A stretch of DNA of 64,000 nucleotides, from positions 39,491,917 to 39,555,916 of the forward strand of contig JAVIAB010000160.1 in NCBI GenBank assembly GCA_032433765.1, written 5' to 3'. The notes below the pieces were generated by a model that was not told the DNA's origin, made no database searches, and saw only the letters and a list, made by a program, of their open reading frames with translations. The position numbers were made by a program, and so were the translations under genes. Origin of the DNA: Megaustenia siamemsis. Its lineage: Eukaryota; Mollusca; Gastropoda; Stylommatophora; Ariophantidae. Shown here piece after piece: positions 33,166 through 44,877 of this stretch (positions within the stretch are counted from its first letter, which is position 1; every line of letters begins with the position of its first letter).

Positions 33166-33549
33166 TATTTAAATAAAAGCCTCAGATTTACTTTGATAGA
33201 GTGACAACAGAGATGTACTTGTGTGAAAGAAACACACCTATCCTTTAAGATGAAATCATTTCTATGCAAGCCCTTGTATATTTCATCATCTGTGCTTCAA
33301 ATCATTCCTGTGTGAACCTATGGTGTGATTTAGTCTCAAGATTAAGCAGCCAGATAGTTATCTAATGTGCACATTCCTCTGTTCATCTGATTTTTTGCTT
33401 AGCTGTGTTAATAAGTGAAACCTTACTTTAGCTTGCTGGCTTTGTATACAGCTTTTTCTTTTATTTTGGGAGTGACTACTTGCTTATCAATACAGAGTTG
33501 AGATTTATGCTGAATTTATACAAATGTAATTGAATTTTACCTTGGAGGT
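33166..33549. other. Unassigned DNA with a second copy of a local segment
   Basis: 33215-33300 repeats 32135-32215 (gaaagaa...cctttaa, then gaaatcctttctatgcaag in the first copy), so this part is a local duplication. Confidence 0.5.
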
Positions 33550-33800
33550 TTTTCTTTTTCTCTCCCTCTTCCTCTTTTTTCATCTTCCTCCTTCTGTTCC
33601 TTCCCCATTTCTTCTTCTTTCTTCTCCTGCTCCTCACCAGTCCTCTCTTTTCACATTCTTATTTTCCCTCCCTTTTCTTCTTTTCTTCTTCCTCCCTCTT
33701 CTTCTTTTCTTCTTTTTCCTCCCTCTTATTCCTTTTTCCCTCTTTTTTCTTTCTCCTGCTCTTTCTCTTCTTCTACCTACTTTTCCTCCTCTTCCTTTTC
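33550..33800. repeat. CT-rich low-complexity tract
   Basis: Almost pure pyrimidine (ttcctcc/tttcttc). The Leu/Phe/Ser-rich and Lys/Arg-rich frames on the two strands are artefacts of it. Confidence 0.9.
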
Positions 33801-34040
33801 TTCGAACTCTCTGTGGAGCAAAGGTCTTCATCAAGCACTTTCCACACCATTCCATTCTCTTAATATCATTCCATGTCTTCTCCAGTGTCTTCATTTCTAC
33901 TTCTGCTTATCTACTTCAAATATATTTTGACTTTCCCCCTTGTCTCATCCCCTAAGGATTCCAAAAAAGAGCTTTTTGTGCAATACTTCCAGTTGGTTTT
34001 CACAGTGGTATCCTATCTAGCAGTATCTCTTTGTCCACTG
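33800..34040 (-). pseudogene. LINE 3' end fragment, family G, copy 2
   Basis: Matches 31865-32085 (ctctgtggagcaaaggtctt, attccaaaaaagagcttttt). Confidence 0.55.
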
Positions 34041-34610
34041 GTGTTTGTCTGGTACTTTCCCATAATTCTAAGTTAGTAATTTTGTCCATGACCTTTAGTG
34101 TGGCTATTGCAGATGTCAAAATATTTAATCTGGTTCATTCGCATTTAGATATATTTTCCTGACTTTATTTGTTGTTTATTTTGATCTGTTTACATACATT
34201 TTTTATATTTAAAATTTGCAAAACAATCAGCGTGTCTGTTTACTTACTATTTTGAAATTTGGGGAAAATATTTTATTATCAAAATCATAAGGTGTAGCAG
34301 ACATAATTTAACTGCAATAGAAATTCAACTGCTTTGAAACTGTAAACACAGACCTACTTTCTTCCTGGTTTGTACAGTGGCATTTTTTATGTATTGTTGA
34401 ATGTCATACACTCACTACTCCTTGAATGCCAGATTAGCCACCTCTACACAGTTATATTAATAGGATTACAGTGACATGTGATGTTTATGTGACGTGGTAG
34501 AGGTGTGTTATTGGTTAAGATTTATTGGGTTCTTAAGAACAAATACTTTCCATTTGTTACAAGGCAGCTCAAATTACACAGGTACATGGGTATTTTTAGA
34601 GCACTAAAAA
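34041..34610. other. Unassigned AT-rich DNA
   Basis: No gene or repeat recognised. Confidence 0.35.
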
Positions 34611-34880
34611 TATCCAGCGAGGGAACTTTCAGTCAAGAACTGTTGTACCTGCATTGTGCTACAGGTGCCAGACAGTGACAGTTCTTGAAAGTCACAAGTA
34701 TATCCAGTGAAGGAACTTTCAGTCAAGAACTGTTGTACCTGCATTATGCTACAGGTGCCAGACAGTGACAGTTCTTGAAAGTCACAAGTATATCCAGCGA
34801 AGGAACTTTCAGTCAAGAACTGTTGTACCTGCATTGTGCTATAGGTGCCAGACAGTGACAGTACTTGAAAGTCACAAGTA
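34611..34880. repeat. 90-bp hairpin-forming tandem repeat, 3 copies
   Basis: Units start at tatccag near 34611, 34701 and 34791. Each unit is itself an imperfect palindrome: actttcagtcaagaactgt faces acagttcttgaaagt, and an inner gtacctgca faces tacaggtgcc. An RNA copy would form a string of hairpins. Confidence 0.85.
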
Positions 34881-34989
34881 TAAAATCATGCCATGTGAAA
34901 TGAGATTCTTAAGAAATGCTACAAAGGAAAAATATTAAATGGGTAGAGTAAAAATTGAAGCTGAGAAAAATGGTGAGGATAATTTTGAA

Positions 34990-35345
34990 AAACTCCTTAG
35001 CATTCACTCATTGAATGAGCGTGGATGTGCTCTGTCACTAGTTTGCTGCAAAGCCGTGATATCTGCGCCTTTCAGACTGACACGTCCATCTTCTGAGATT
35101 TGTTTTGTTTAACAATTTTTACCCAACAGCAGTAATTTTGGCTTACTCTTTTCGACTTAACTGCCAAGGATTATTTAACATGCGTGAGTGCCCACGGGAC
35201 TTCAAGTTTTCCGCTGTTATCCGAGATGGCTAGACACTGGATGTCACTACCCAGGGGGATAAAACCATAGATTGGAAGTGAAAATTCCAGCCACCTGTGG
35301 CAGGATTCATACCCATGATTCTCCTACTGGTTTCCAACATCAGAA
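34990..35345 (-). repeat. SINE family S2, antisense copy
   Basis: Contains cttaactgccaaggattatt (complement of the cttggcagtt block) and, at the right, a tRNA-like head in complement (aggattcatacccatgattc). Confidence 0.6.
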
Positions 35346-35364
35346 GAAAACAATCGTAATTTAT

Positions 35365-35565
35365 TGCCCTTGTATTGAGAAGGGGTCTATTTTGTGACAA
35401 CATGAAATTTTTATGGACTAGTTATGGAGGGAGAAAGGATGCAAGACAATTCAAGAGAATTTGGTTGGAAGTCACAACAGAATTTATAAACAACTGTAAA
35501 GATAGAAAATTGAGGAGAGTCATGATCAACCACACCAGCTGTCATGGTACTTGATGATGAATCTA
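35365..35565 (+). pseudogene. LINE family A 3' end, decayed
   Basis: Words such as ggatgcaagacaattcaaga, acaactgtaaagatagaaaa and ggtacttgatgatga match the end of family A. Confidence 0.6.
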
Positions 35566-35594
35566 ATTAACAATAAAAACCCTATGAAAAAAAT

Positions 35595-35857
35595 GGGAGC
35601 CACGATAGTTTAGTGGTTATTGAACTGGACTGCAAAGGGCAAGAGGTAGGGTTCGATCCCAACTGACGGCTTCCGGGTTCACCCAGCCTTAAATGGGCAC
35701 CAGATTTTTTTCTGGGAAAGTAAAGTGGCACGGGCATAATACCGACCACATTACCCCAAAAATCATGTGCTGAAGGTCTGTAAAATATATGGTCACTAAC
35801 ACCATTTTCGCTATACGCCACTTGGCATGACGGGGGCTTTTTACTTTTTTTTTAACT
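35595..35857 (+). repeat. tRNA-derived SINE, family S1, with target duplication
   Basis: Full length with B box ggttcgatccc. The direct repeat accctatgaaaa (35579-35590 and 35858-35869) is a clear target-site duplication. Confidence 0.9.
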
Positions 35858-35904
35858 ACCCTATGAAAATATCAAGAACAAAACAAAGAGAATAAATTTT
35901 AATT

Positions 35905-36420
35905 TACTGGGATTTGGATGGGACTGAATGATAAAGAGGTAAAGACATCTCCTCTTGACAAGAAGGTCCTAGTTCAAATCCACCACAGGGGACTGGAAGT
36001 AAGATGTTGGCCTCTGGAGAAGAAATCCCAGATTTGATTTCCACCTCAAGCAGTGGGAAAAAAGGGCACCAGACAAAATTGATGGAAATGGAATATATCC
36101 AAAACGTCAAAACTTGGGACAATAAAAAAAACACACGAGTGTGCCTCTAAAGTTGGAGAATATCTGCCTGTATGATGGGAGACACTTGAACACGTGGGCT
36201 GCAGGTATGAACAAAAAATAAGAAATGGTAATATTCACACACAATTTAGCTCCTTGAGACTTTACCTTGGAGGTAAAGCTAACTTACAAAAAAAAATACA
36301 CAAATTCCACCACCACTTTTCATGTGAGTTTGTGTTTTCCTTGTAATTTTATTTCTCCCATCTCAAAGTAGTGAGATCCAATGTTTAACCTTCTTGGGTT
36401 ATGGGCAAGTAAACAGTGCA
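35905..36420 (+). repeat. SINE family S2 with two tRNA-like heads
   Basis: Two head-like segments follow each other (aaggtcctagttcaaatcc at about 35965, and aaatcccagatttgatttcc at about 36025). The S2 body follows at 36360 (tagtgagatccaatgtttaa). Confidence 0.5.
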
Positions 36421-36539
36421 CTCCGCAAACATTAAAGTATCCATGACAGTTACAAGAAAAGGGTAGACCTAGACCTTCACTACTCAGGCAATTAAAAATC
36501 TCCATGTGTATAAGTAAATAATGTATGAGTAATATTGCA

Positions 36540-36785
36540 ATAATAACCGAATAGCAAAGCAAGCCCTCATATGGGAAACAACAGTTATGAGGAAAAGAGG
36601 AAGACCCAGAGAGACACTGAGAAGAACATTGATGAGAGAGGCAAGAGCAGTAGGAACCGGCTCCCTCAATGAGATAGATTTGTTTGCACAGAACAGAGTC
36701 AAATGGCGAGATTTGATAAAATATCTTTAAAAGAATTTAAAACTGCTAGAATAAAAATTTAGATAAGAGAAGGAGTATCTTGGAG
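36540..36785 (+). pseudogene. LINE family D 3' end
   Basis: Encodes KRGRPRETLR-like and ARAVGTGSLNEIDLF-like segments and the 3' UTR aaatttagataagagaagga. The (GATA)n tail is missing. Confidence 0.7.
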
Positions 36786-38977
36786 TACCTAAATGTGATG
36801 CCAGAATGCAAAAGAAGGATGGTAGTGGGGTGTGTTATTATATCAATGTATTACATAGTGCAACACAAACCACTAATAAGCGAATGAAGGAAAATAGTTA
36901 GTCTTTTTCTTCCTTTACTGCCATTGGTCAATTTTTTTCGGGTATGAGGGTCATATGAATAATATTTAAATAATTATTTGTTTATAGTTAAGATCAGGAA
37001 ACTCTCTCTATGGATTTCTTATAATGAGTAGTTTATATGGCATTTGGTATTTTGTTGCTTTATCTTTTGGGAAGTCTTCTTTTGCCTCATTTGTTACATC
37101 TTGTTGCTCATGAGTAGTCACTGATGCTGTTTGTTTCTCCAGTGTTATCCATTCAAATTATTTAATTTGCCCTGTCACAGAACTAACGTTACACCTAATT
37201 AAAAAAAAAAAAGAAAATGATATAGGCCTTTGATTTTGTTACATGAAATATTCTTCTATGTCATCTATTTGAGTACTTGTGAGTGGTCGCTCTTTTGTTC
37301 TTTATAGTCGTTGTCCATGTTTGACATTGACAACACAATGTTGGTAAAAAAGATTGTATTGCTCTCCACATATCAAGTGTCGCATGTTTAATTTTTAATG
37401 ATTGGTTTGCTTTGTTACAATTATTCTTTTTCACTTGTTTTCTTTTTTTTTTTTTAAATTTAATGATACTATACTTCCCAGACATTTGAAATCTTTAACT
37501 TGTTACACTTCCTTACTTGAGGTTGTATGTGTTTATAAACCAAGAAGGGAATTTTTATATAAGACATAAGTGTAATTTCACTCAGTAACTTGAGTATGGT
37601 ATAAGTCATATTGTATCACTGACACTCCTTATGGTCGGAGGAGGGAGGGGGGGCTTTGGTAACCCGCCCTTACGTACACCGCCTCTACAAAGTGAATAAC
37701 TAACAATCGTGACAGAGCGGAAGCCACGTAACTGTAGTACTTTGTGTTACACCCTTCCCGATCAGATACAAAAAGCTATTTTCTGCTTCTCTGCCGATGG
37801 CTGAAAATGTTCTGAAAGTACTTTGCTCGATTCTTTATGCCTCCGTAGCTGTGTTTTGCTTGCCCGTGAATTACCAAGAACTTGCTCTGCTTCCCTTTGT
37901 GATCTGCTTCAAATGGTGTACTTCGGGCTGGTTTTCTGCTGTAACGTCCCCACATAAATCAGAGGACTCCGTCTTCTCCGCGACCTGAATGTTCGTTCTT
38001 CACCACGCCGTTTATCAACCACAACACTGACAAAAATGTACTATTCAAAATGTCCACTCATAAAATATGACTTGAGTTTATTATCCAAAATTGGTCAAAT
38101 AACACAACAGTTTAAAGCCAGCGACTTACTTTGCGCTTGGCTGCTCATACACGCAATATACCACAGGCACTGTTCATTACAATTGTGTGGCCCTCACTCT
38201 CTCACACTAATTGTCCACACTGGAAAATCCTCTTAATATGTCACTGAAATATAATCTCCAGTCTAAACACAAGAATTGCCTCGACTTTCAACACGAGACT
38301 TACTTCTGTACTAATATCACTCTTGCTACTCTTGTGCTAACTCTTAGCCCTTTGTTGCTTCCATGAGCCATTGGCCTACCGCCAAATCTAGTTAGGGTTT
38401 CTATAACATTGGCCGTTCTGGCCATCCCTTGTGTGAAAAATCTACAGTCTCCCAGACTATCTCCATTTCACAAAAAGCTTAAGAACAACTCTTAACTACA
38501 ACTGAAGTCCTCGTCTAACTCCTTGCTAAACCTAACTAACATAAACATTTAACATTAACACTATGGCTACTGCCTCCTGGCTACACTGCTCTCAAGCCGT
38601 CCCGTGTGTCCATTCTCCCCTATCTAACCTTATACTTTAACTATATCTTTTCCCCTCAACCAACCATAAATCCTTTTATATTTTCTGCCCCCTTCCAACT
38701 GAACTCTCTCACTATTCACGGGAAAACCGTTATTCTGTCTCAGTTAATTTTCACACTTTCTCCCTGTGACTTTGCTCACTCACTCACCTCATTGTTACCC
38801 ATTTTAACCTCCACTGTTATAATATGTGTTGCATATATCTTTTCCTATTCTATTATATTGTATCTATGTCACTGCTTGTGTCATTTATGAAGTGATATTT
38901 GTACATTATAGATTTGTTTCTAATGGATTATTTTTGGTATACACTGATGACACTTATACAAGTTACCTCTTCTTATC
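36786..38977. other. Unassigned DNA, the longest stretch without a known element
   Basis: 36.8-37.6 kb is AT-rich. 37.63-38.6 kb has a higher C+T content and begins with a purine-rich ggtcggaggagggaggg run. It holds short open frames (37797-37988, 38036-38236, 38606-38890) without known motifs. It may be an old repeat or contain non-coding 5' sequence of the downstream kinase gene; I cannot tell. Confidence 0.35.
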
Positions 38978-39250
38978 AACATGTGCCATACCGGTTGACG
39001 TAGGCAATCATGTCCTTCCACAATCTCTCATTGTCATCCACAATCTCTCTTTCCTTGTATTTTGCCAGTTGTAACCAAGTATTCCAAGTTTCCTCTTCTC
39101 ATGATGTGCCCGAAAAATGTTGATTGTTTCTTTCCAATGTTTCTTAGGAGCTCCATTTTTGTGTTGGCCTTTCTGAGAATTTCCTCTGGTCTTTTTAGCT
39201 GTCCAGGGAACTTTCAACATTCTGCTGAGAAGATTATCTATTAACAAAAT
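38978..39250 (-). pseudogene. LINE family B 3' end, antisense
   Basis: Complement encodes RRMLKVPWTAKKT near 39180-39230 and the family end (catgtgccataccggttgac). It carries the same cttccacaatctct block as the copy at 7.43 kb. Confidence 0.75.
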
Positions 39251-39309
39251 TAGCCTCTCTTAACTCTGGTAGTGGTTCTAGCTACCCTTTAGCTGTCAAA
39301 GATTACCCT

Positions 39310-39682
39310 TGCTGCTTGTTTAGTTATTAGTGTTTACCAATTAAGCGGCGTGAGTGTGACGCATCGCTAATTTATGGCAAAACTGCAGTATCTGCACCTG
39401 CACTTTTAGGCCCAACACGTCAGTATTTGGCATGGGCAGCAGCCATTTTGGTCTACTCTTACAGACTTTTAATTGTCAAGTGTTCTTTTACTGCACACAC
39501 TGGGCTGCCTGTTTTTTGCTGAGAGGGCTAGCCATCTCACCAACTAGAGACCATGGGAAGGTAACACCACTAAGAAACCACAGATTCAAGTTTGAAAAAT
39601 TGCCACCACCTGTGGAGGATTTGAACTCTGGACCTTACTGTTCAGATGCCAATGTCTAGACCACCTAGCCTCCATTAGTTTA
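39310..39682 (-). repeat. SINE family S2, antisense, complete head
   Basis: The complement of 39600-39682 reads as a tRNA-like head (gctaggtggtctagacattg, then aggtccagagttcaaatcct as B box). The body extends left with taattgtcaagtgttctttt. Confidence 0.7.
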
Positions 39683-39994
39683 GTAATCCACATACTTTTT
39701 ATGAACTCTATCAATTGACCATCTTTATTTATTTCACTCTTGACTCTGGGTTCCTTCATATTCAGGACTATAGTTAAAGTAATTGTCATAACTGTTGGTG
39801 TCAGGTCGGGTCATTTTACCTGCTGTTGTATGCAGTAGACAGTACAACCTGCGGCTGCCCTGCAGCCTTGCAGGTATGCTCGGGAGAGTAAAAGACTAAG
39901 GGAGGGTACCCTGAGATAAAAAAAAAACCCACTACCTTATTGGTGAGACTTTAGTCAAAGACTAGCGGAGCCAATTGTAAACAAACCGACGGAA

Positions 39995-40248
39995 GGCAAC
40001 AGAAAATCACTGGAGGCTGTAGAAATGTGGTTTTACAGAAGAATGTTGAGGATACCATGGACAGCTAAAAGAGTAATGAAGATGTTCTGAAAGAGGCCAA
40101 AGCAAAAATAGAGCTAATGTTCAATATTAGGAAGAAACAATCATCATTTGTTGGTCATGTAATGAGAAGGGAACAGCTGGAATATATTGTGACAACTGGT
40201 AAAATAGAGGGAAGCAAAGAGAAAAGATACCAGACAGCTTAGGAGAAT
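39995..40248 (+). pseudogene. LINE family A 3' part, cut by a SINE
   Basis: From aatcactggaggctgtagaa through RREQLEYIVTTGKIEG to ccagacagcttaggagaat, where a SINE S1 copy begins. The rest of the family 3' end is absent. Confidence 0.75.
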
Positions 40249-40505
40249 AGGGAGCCGCAATAGCTCAGTGGTTAGTGAACTGGACTACAAATGACAAGGG
40301 GTAGAGTTCTATCCCAACCGATGGCTTCCAGGTTCACCCAGCCTTTAATGGGTACCAGATTTTTTTCTGGGAAAGTAAAGCAGCACAGGCGTAATACCGA
40401 CCACATTACCTCAAAAATCATGTGCTGAAGGTCTGTAAAATTTATGGTCACTAACACCATATTTCCCTATACGCTACTTGGCGGACGGGGGCACTTTACT
40501 TACTT
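40249..40505 (+). repeat. tRNA-derived SINE, family S1
   Basis: Full-length copy joined to the LINE A fragment; it ends in ctttacttacttactta. Confidence 0.85.
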
Positions 40506-40624
40506 ACTTATTATATTAGTCTTGAATTCATTACCTTTTACATAGAGTATTATTATTTGTGCCCTATTCCTGGCCATCTAGTTTCACTAGTTTCTATATA
40601 TCAAGGTAGTATTGCATATTATCT

Positions 40625-41000
40625 GTCTGTCTGTCTATATCTATCTATCTATCTATCTTTCTATCTATTTTTCTTTCGAGCCATAACCGGCTCATAGGGC
40701 ATAGACATAGATACTCTTTCCCTGTTTAGAAAATTATTCTTTCTAGCAGTTTCAATCCTTGCAAAGATCTTTTATCAAATCTCACCATTTGTCTCTGTTC
40801 TGTACAAGCATCTCAATCTCGTTGAGGGAGCAGATACCCGCTGCCTTTGCCTCTCTAATCAATGTTCTTCTCAGCGTTTCTTTGGGTCGGCCTTTTTCCT
40901 CCTACCTATTTCCCACTCGAGGTCTTGCTTTGCTATTCGGTTATTATCTCTTCTCATCACATGTCCAATATATGACCATCGTCTTCTCTTATTTACTGAT
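40625..41000 (-). pseudogene. LINE family D 3' end, antisense, with (GATA)n tail
   Basis: Begins with (ctat)n at 40625-40675, then the 3' UTR complement, then coding complement (tctcgttgaggg...tctgggtcggcc-type segment) up to about 41000. Confidence 0.75.
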
Positions 41001-41496
41001 AATATTAGTGGTTGATTGGCAATTTTTCAAATTTCTTCTTAACTCATTATAATGCTACAAAATTCTACAACATCCATGGTTTTCCACCCAGTTTCCATTA
41101 TTATTTACTATGTACACATAAGACTGCAGGTATGCTCCATTTCTCCCTAACTCTTGTAAAGCACATAAAGTTCTTAATTAAGCTAACTAGTTCAGTGATT
41201 TCATTGCACTGAACCTGGGCAGTAGATTTGCTCAAATTTCTGAATATAAGAAGTCATTATATCTTACATCCAATTGTGCCTCAGCCATCCTTTATGAAAC
41301 TTTTAATTCATGGATTGAGGTCTCCTTTGTCTGTCCAGAAAGTAGAATCAGCTACAGCGAGTATCCAGCAGCTTACAGTAATGCTACAATCTTTTCAGCC
41401 TTTGAGTTTGACACATCCATTATATATTTATTTACTATATATATTTATGTTTGCAGTGTCTAGTGATAATCACTGTCTGGTACCTCCAATCACATT

Positions 41497-41721
41497 ATGG
41501 GAAATGAGGTCACCAAATTTCGAACGGCTTTGAAGGAAAGGCGAAGAAGAAGAGGTGGTCCACACATTTTGATGGCAACCCTGTTGATAGCCAAATTGTG
41601 AGTAGCAACCACCTGAATGGTGTTGAGTCTCGTGGTCCTGATCAAACAAGAGATCCTGTTTATGTACCAATTGGTGTAAGTCCATGGCCTGTACCAATTG
41701 CACCAAAGAAGATGATAAAAG
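41497..41721 (+). CDS. Src-type tyrosine kinase, N-terminal unique-region exon
   Basis: From 41508 one frame is open to a donor at 41722 (aaaag|gtacag). It encodes GFEGKAKKKRWSTHFDGNP, a Pro/Asp-rich stretch ending VPIAPKKMIK, and one extra base. That base (G) joins the TA starting the exon at 51106 to make a Val codon directly before the SH3 motif ALYSF. The join sits just before the SH3 domain, where Src-family genes have an intron. An ATG at 41497 opens MGNEVTKF, a good N-myristoylation signal (Gly2, Thr6, Lys7) of the kind that anchors these kinases to membranes, but it is one frame off from the rest. Either one base is missing near 41515-41520, or the true exon starts at an acceptor after the TGA at 41505 and the ATG is chance. 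The polybasic KAKKKR fits membrane binding. Confidence 0.6.
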
Positions 41722-41872
41722 GTACAGAATTGTGTATGTGTTTTTATGTTCATCTTGTCTGTAATAAAATGTTTTGCTTCTGTGTCACTTTATTTTTGAT
41801 GACAGACTTGGTTACATTGTTATCTAGTTGTTTTGCTTAGAGATGAAATAAACTGCCATGGGATGGTCTAAA

Positions 41873-42165
41873 AAGACGTGTTCTGGTGTAACTATTTCCA
41901 GTGTGACAAATAAGCATTTTGTTCTGGTGTAACTATTTCCAGTGTGACAAATAAGCATTTTGTTCTGGTGTAACTATTTCCAGTGTGACAAATAAGCATT
42001 TTGTTCTGGTGTAACTATTTCCAGTGTGACAAATAAGCATTTTGTTCTGGTGTAACTATTTCCAGTGTGACAAATAAGCATTTTGTTCTGCTGTAACTAT
42101 TTCCAGTGTGACAAAGAAGCATTTTGTTCTGGTGTAACTATTTCCAGTGTGACAAAGAAGTGTTT
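41873..42165. repeat. 41-bp tandem array, 7 copies
   Basis: Unit: ttctggtgtaactatttcca plus gtgtgacaaataagcatttt. It lies in the kinase gene's first intron and is related to the 40-bp array at 43.66 kb. Confidence 0.95.
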
Positions 42166-42555
42166 TGTTATATCTGGTGTCCTGTTCTGTTCATGGAATT
42201 AGTATGGCTACAGTCGTGAATTCCTCATATCAGATCCACATGTCACAGCTCCCGTCAAAGCATGTTGGCAAATTCTGTTAACAAGGTCAACTACTGTGCA
42301 GCCCTAATCGACACATAAGTGATGATTCCAAGTGACTTCCGTAGAATAAAGAGTGCACGGTCACTTCCTTGCTTTTCAAATGCTTGGAAACAAACATTTA
42401 AAACAAACTAAGCACCCAAAACAGTTTAAGCGTCCATGTTCATTTCTGCAAAAACAGGGCAATGAGCTGCCATTTATTTTTCATTCTTGGTTGAAGTTAG
42501 CAAAGTCAAACTCCTTATGAGCCAAATCAGCTGCGTGGGTACTGATTTCAAATAA
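42166..42555. other. Intron DNA, unassigned
   Basis: No repeat or exon recognised. Confidence 0.4.
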
Positions 42556-43135
42556 CATCATCATCATCGAGTGCCCTCTCCGCATCGAAGGTTGGCTACC
42601 ATGGAGCGCCATTCCACTCTGTCTCTTGCTTTGATGGTGCAGATTGCCATAGGCTGACTTGTCCATCTTTTGATGTTACTCGTCCATGTTAGTCTTGGTC
42701 TGCCTCTGCCTCTTTTACCTTGTATTTTCCCTTCTAATATTACTTTTATTAGACTGTTGTGTCTTTTAACATGACCAAAAAAATTTCATTTGTCTTGCTC
42801 TAATTGTGTTTAGTAGTTCTTTTTTCAATTTTAGTTGTTTTAAAACTTCTTCGTTTGTTTTCTTTTCTTTCCATCCAATTCTACCTATTCTTCTATAAAT
42901 CCACATTTCAAAGGCTTCAATTTTCTGTTCTGTTTTCTGGTCTAATGCCCATGTTTCTGCACCATACAGAAATATTGAGAAGATGTAACATTTTGCTATT
43001 CTTAGTTTCAGCCCTGGTGTTATTTGTTTTGATGTTAGTATATTTTTCATGACATTAAAATTACTTTTTGCCATTCCTATTCTTTTATTTATTTCAGCTG
43101 TACATTTTCCATCACTGGTTATAGTATTTCTAAGT
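42556..43135 (-). pseudogene. LINE family C, 3' part, antisense
   Basis: The complement is open for 102 codons (43074 to 42766). It encodes the reverse transcriptase thumb/C-terminal region (LRIAKCYIFSIFLYGAETWA, then FEMWIYRRIGRIGWKEKKTN). The 3' end and catcatcatcg tail lie at 42556-42765. It is the best copy of family C here, 5' truncated at about 43135. Confidence 0.8.
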
Positions 43136-43164
43136 AAGTAGTAAAATCACATCACTTATAAAAA

Positions 43165-43265
43165 TTTCCATGTGCCATTTTGGCACGCAAGGTTTCTGTT
43201 TTTTGAGATTGTGGTTCTGCCCTATGTGCCGTCTTCGGCTCGAACGAACAGTAGATAGAGATAAA
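43165..43265 (+). repeat. Interspersed repeat E, 3' end
   Basis: Matches 31335-31425 (tgtgccattttggca, gtgccgtcttcggctcga). Confidence 0.7.
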
Positions 43266-43436
43266 ATTGTGCCCACGGTCACTTCCAATTTCAATTCACT
43301 TGAAAACAATTTTTAAAAGTCACATAAAACCACCCCAAAACTGTTTTATTGTTGGCACTTTCTAAAGAGGTCTGTGGTAATGGCCGCCATCTTTCTCAGA
43401 AGTTCTGGAGTAATTATTTTCAATATGACAATCAGT

Positions 43437-43660
43437 ATGACACTGATGAGAGAGGCAAGAGCAGCAGGAATTGGCTCTCTCAATGAGATAGAGCTGCTTG
43501 CTTAGAACAGAGACAAATGGCAAGATTTGATAAAATATGTTTAAAAGAATTGAAAACTGCCAGAATAAAAATCTAGATAAGAGAAGGAGTATCTTGGTCT
43601 ACACTCTCTAGGCTGGCTACAGCTCGAAAGGTCAATAGATAGATAGATAGATAGATGACA
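43437..43660 (+). pseudogene. LINE family D 3' end with (GATA)n tail
   Basis: Coding end (ARAAGIGSLNEIELLA) then 3' UTR and gatagatagatagatagat at about 43638-43657. Confidence 0.8.
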
Positions 43661-43662
43661 AA

Positions 43663-44400
43663 ATAGCATTTTGTTCTGGTGTAACTATTCCCAGTGTGAG
43701 ATAAAAGATTTTGTTCTGGTACAACTGTTCCCAGTGTGAGATAAAATATTTTGTTCTGGTGCAACTATTCCCAGTGTGAGTGAGATAAAAGATTTTGTTG
43801 TGGTGCAACTATTCCCAGTGTGAGATAAAAGATTTTATTCTGGGGCAACTATTCCCAGTGTGAGATAAAAGATTTTGTTCTGGTGCAACTATTCCCAGTG
43901 TGAGGTAAAAGATTTTGTTCTGGTGTAACTATTCCCAGTGTGAGATAAAAGTTTTTGTTCTGGTGCAACTATTCCCAGTGTGAGGTAAAAGATTTTGTTC
44001 TGGTGTAACTATTCCCAGTGTGAGGTAAAAGATTTTGTTCTGGTGTAACTATTCCCAGTGTGAGGTAAAAGATTTTGTTCTGGTGCAACTATTCCCAGTG
44101 TGAGGTAAAAGATTTTGTTCTGGTGTAACTATTCCCAGTGTGAGGTAAAAGTTTTTGTTCTGGTGTAACTATTCCCAGTGTGAGATAAAAAATTTTGTTC
44201 TGGTGTAACTATTCCCAGTGTGAGTGAGATAAAAGATTTTGTTCTGGTGTAACTATTCCCAGTGTGAGTGAGATAAAGATTTTGTTCTGGTGTAACTATT
44301 CCCAGTGTGAGATAAAAGATTTTGTTCTGGTGCAACTATTCCCAGTGTGAGATAAAAGATTTTGTTCTGGTGTAACTATTCTCAGTGTGTGGAATAAAAG
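43663..44400. repeat. 40-bp tandem array, about 18 copies
   Basis: Unit: ttctggtgtaactattccca plus gtgtgagataaaagattttg, with gt/gc variants alternating. Shares its first half with the 41-bp array at 41873-42165. Some units carry a tgag insertion. Confidence 0.95.
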
Positions 44401-44877
44401 AGTTTGTTCTCTTGTGCATTTTTCATATGCGGGATCAAATAAAATCTTTTGTTGTAGTGTGTTTTCAAGAAGATCTCAAATGAAGAACAAAGAGCTAAAG
44501 AAAAGAGGCAGACCTAGAGAAACACTAATAGGAAAACTGAGGCTCAGGTCTCACTGTAACAGAGTTGTATATGCTTAGAGTGTTCATTCTGCAATGTAAT
44601 AGAGTCTACTGCCTGACCTGGGCAGACTTTTAAGTAGAAATACATGACTAACTTAAATAGAAATGGGTCAAGTTCGACGTGACATAGTACGTTGTGGAAG
44701 GCAGAGAAAAATAGTTAACTATAGACAAGTTTTACAAGGTTCCCATGAATTAAGGTGATCAGTTGAAGTTTACAGCAGTTTACTAATAAGAGAATAGCTG
44801 AAACCCACCTAGAACAAATTACAAAGAGCAAAAAACATGGGCAGAATTCATATATGCACACAGCAACCAGAGACTTA
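44401..44877. other. Intron DNA with a short LINE D-like piece
   Basis: 44490-44540 encodes KKRGRPRETLIGKL-like residues, a fragment of a family D terminus. The rest is unassigned. Confidence 0.5.

Noticed and set aside
33530..33955. 141-codon Leu/Phe/Ser-rich frame and the Lys/Arg-rich frame opposite
   Set aside because: Low-complexity pyrimidine tract followed by an antisense LINE fragment.
37797..38890. Short open frames in the unassigned 37.6-38.9 kb region as host exons
   Set aside because: None has a recognisable motif or convincing splice sites that join in frame to the kinase exons.
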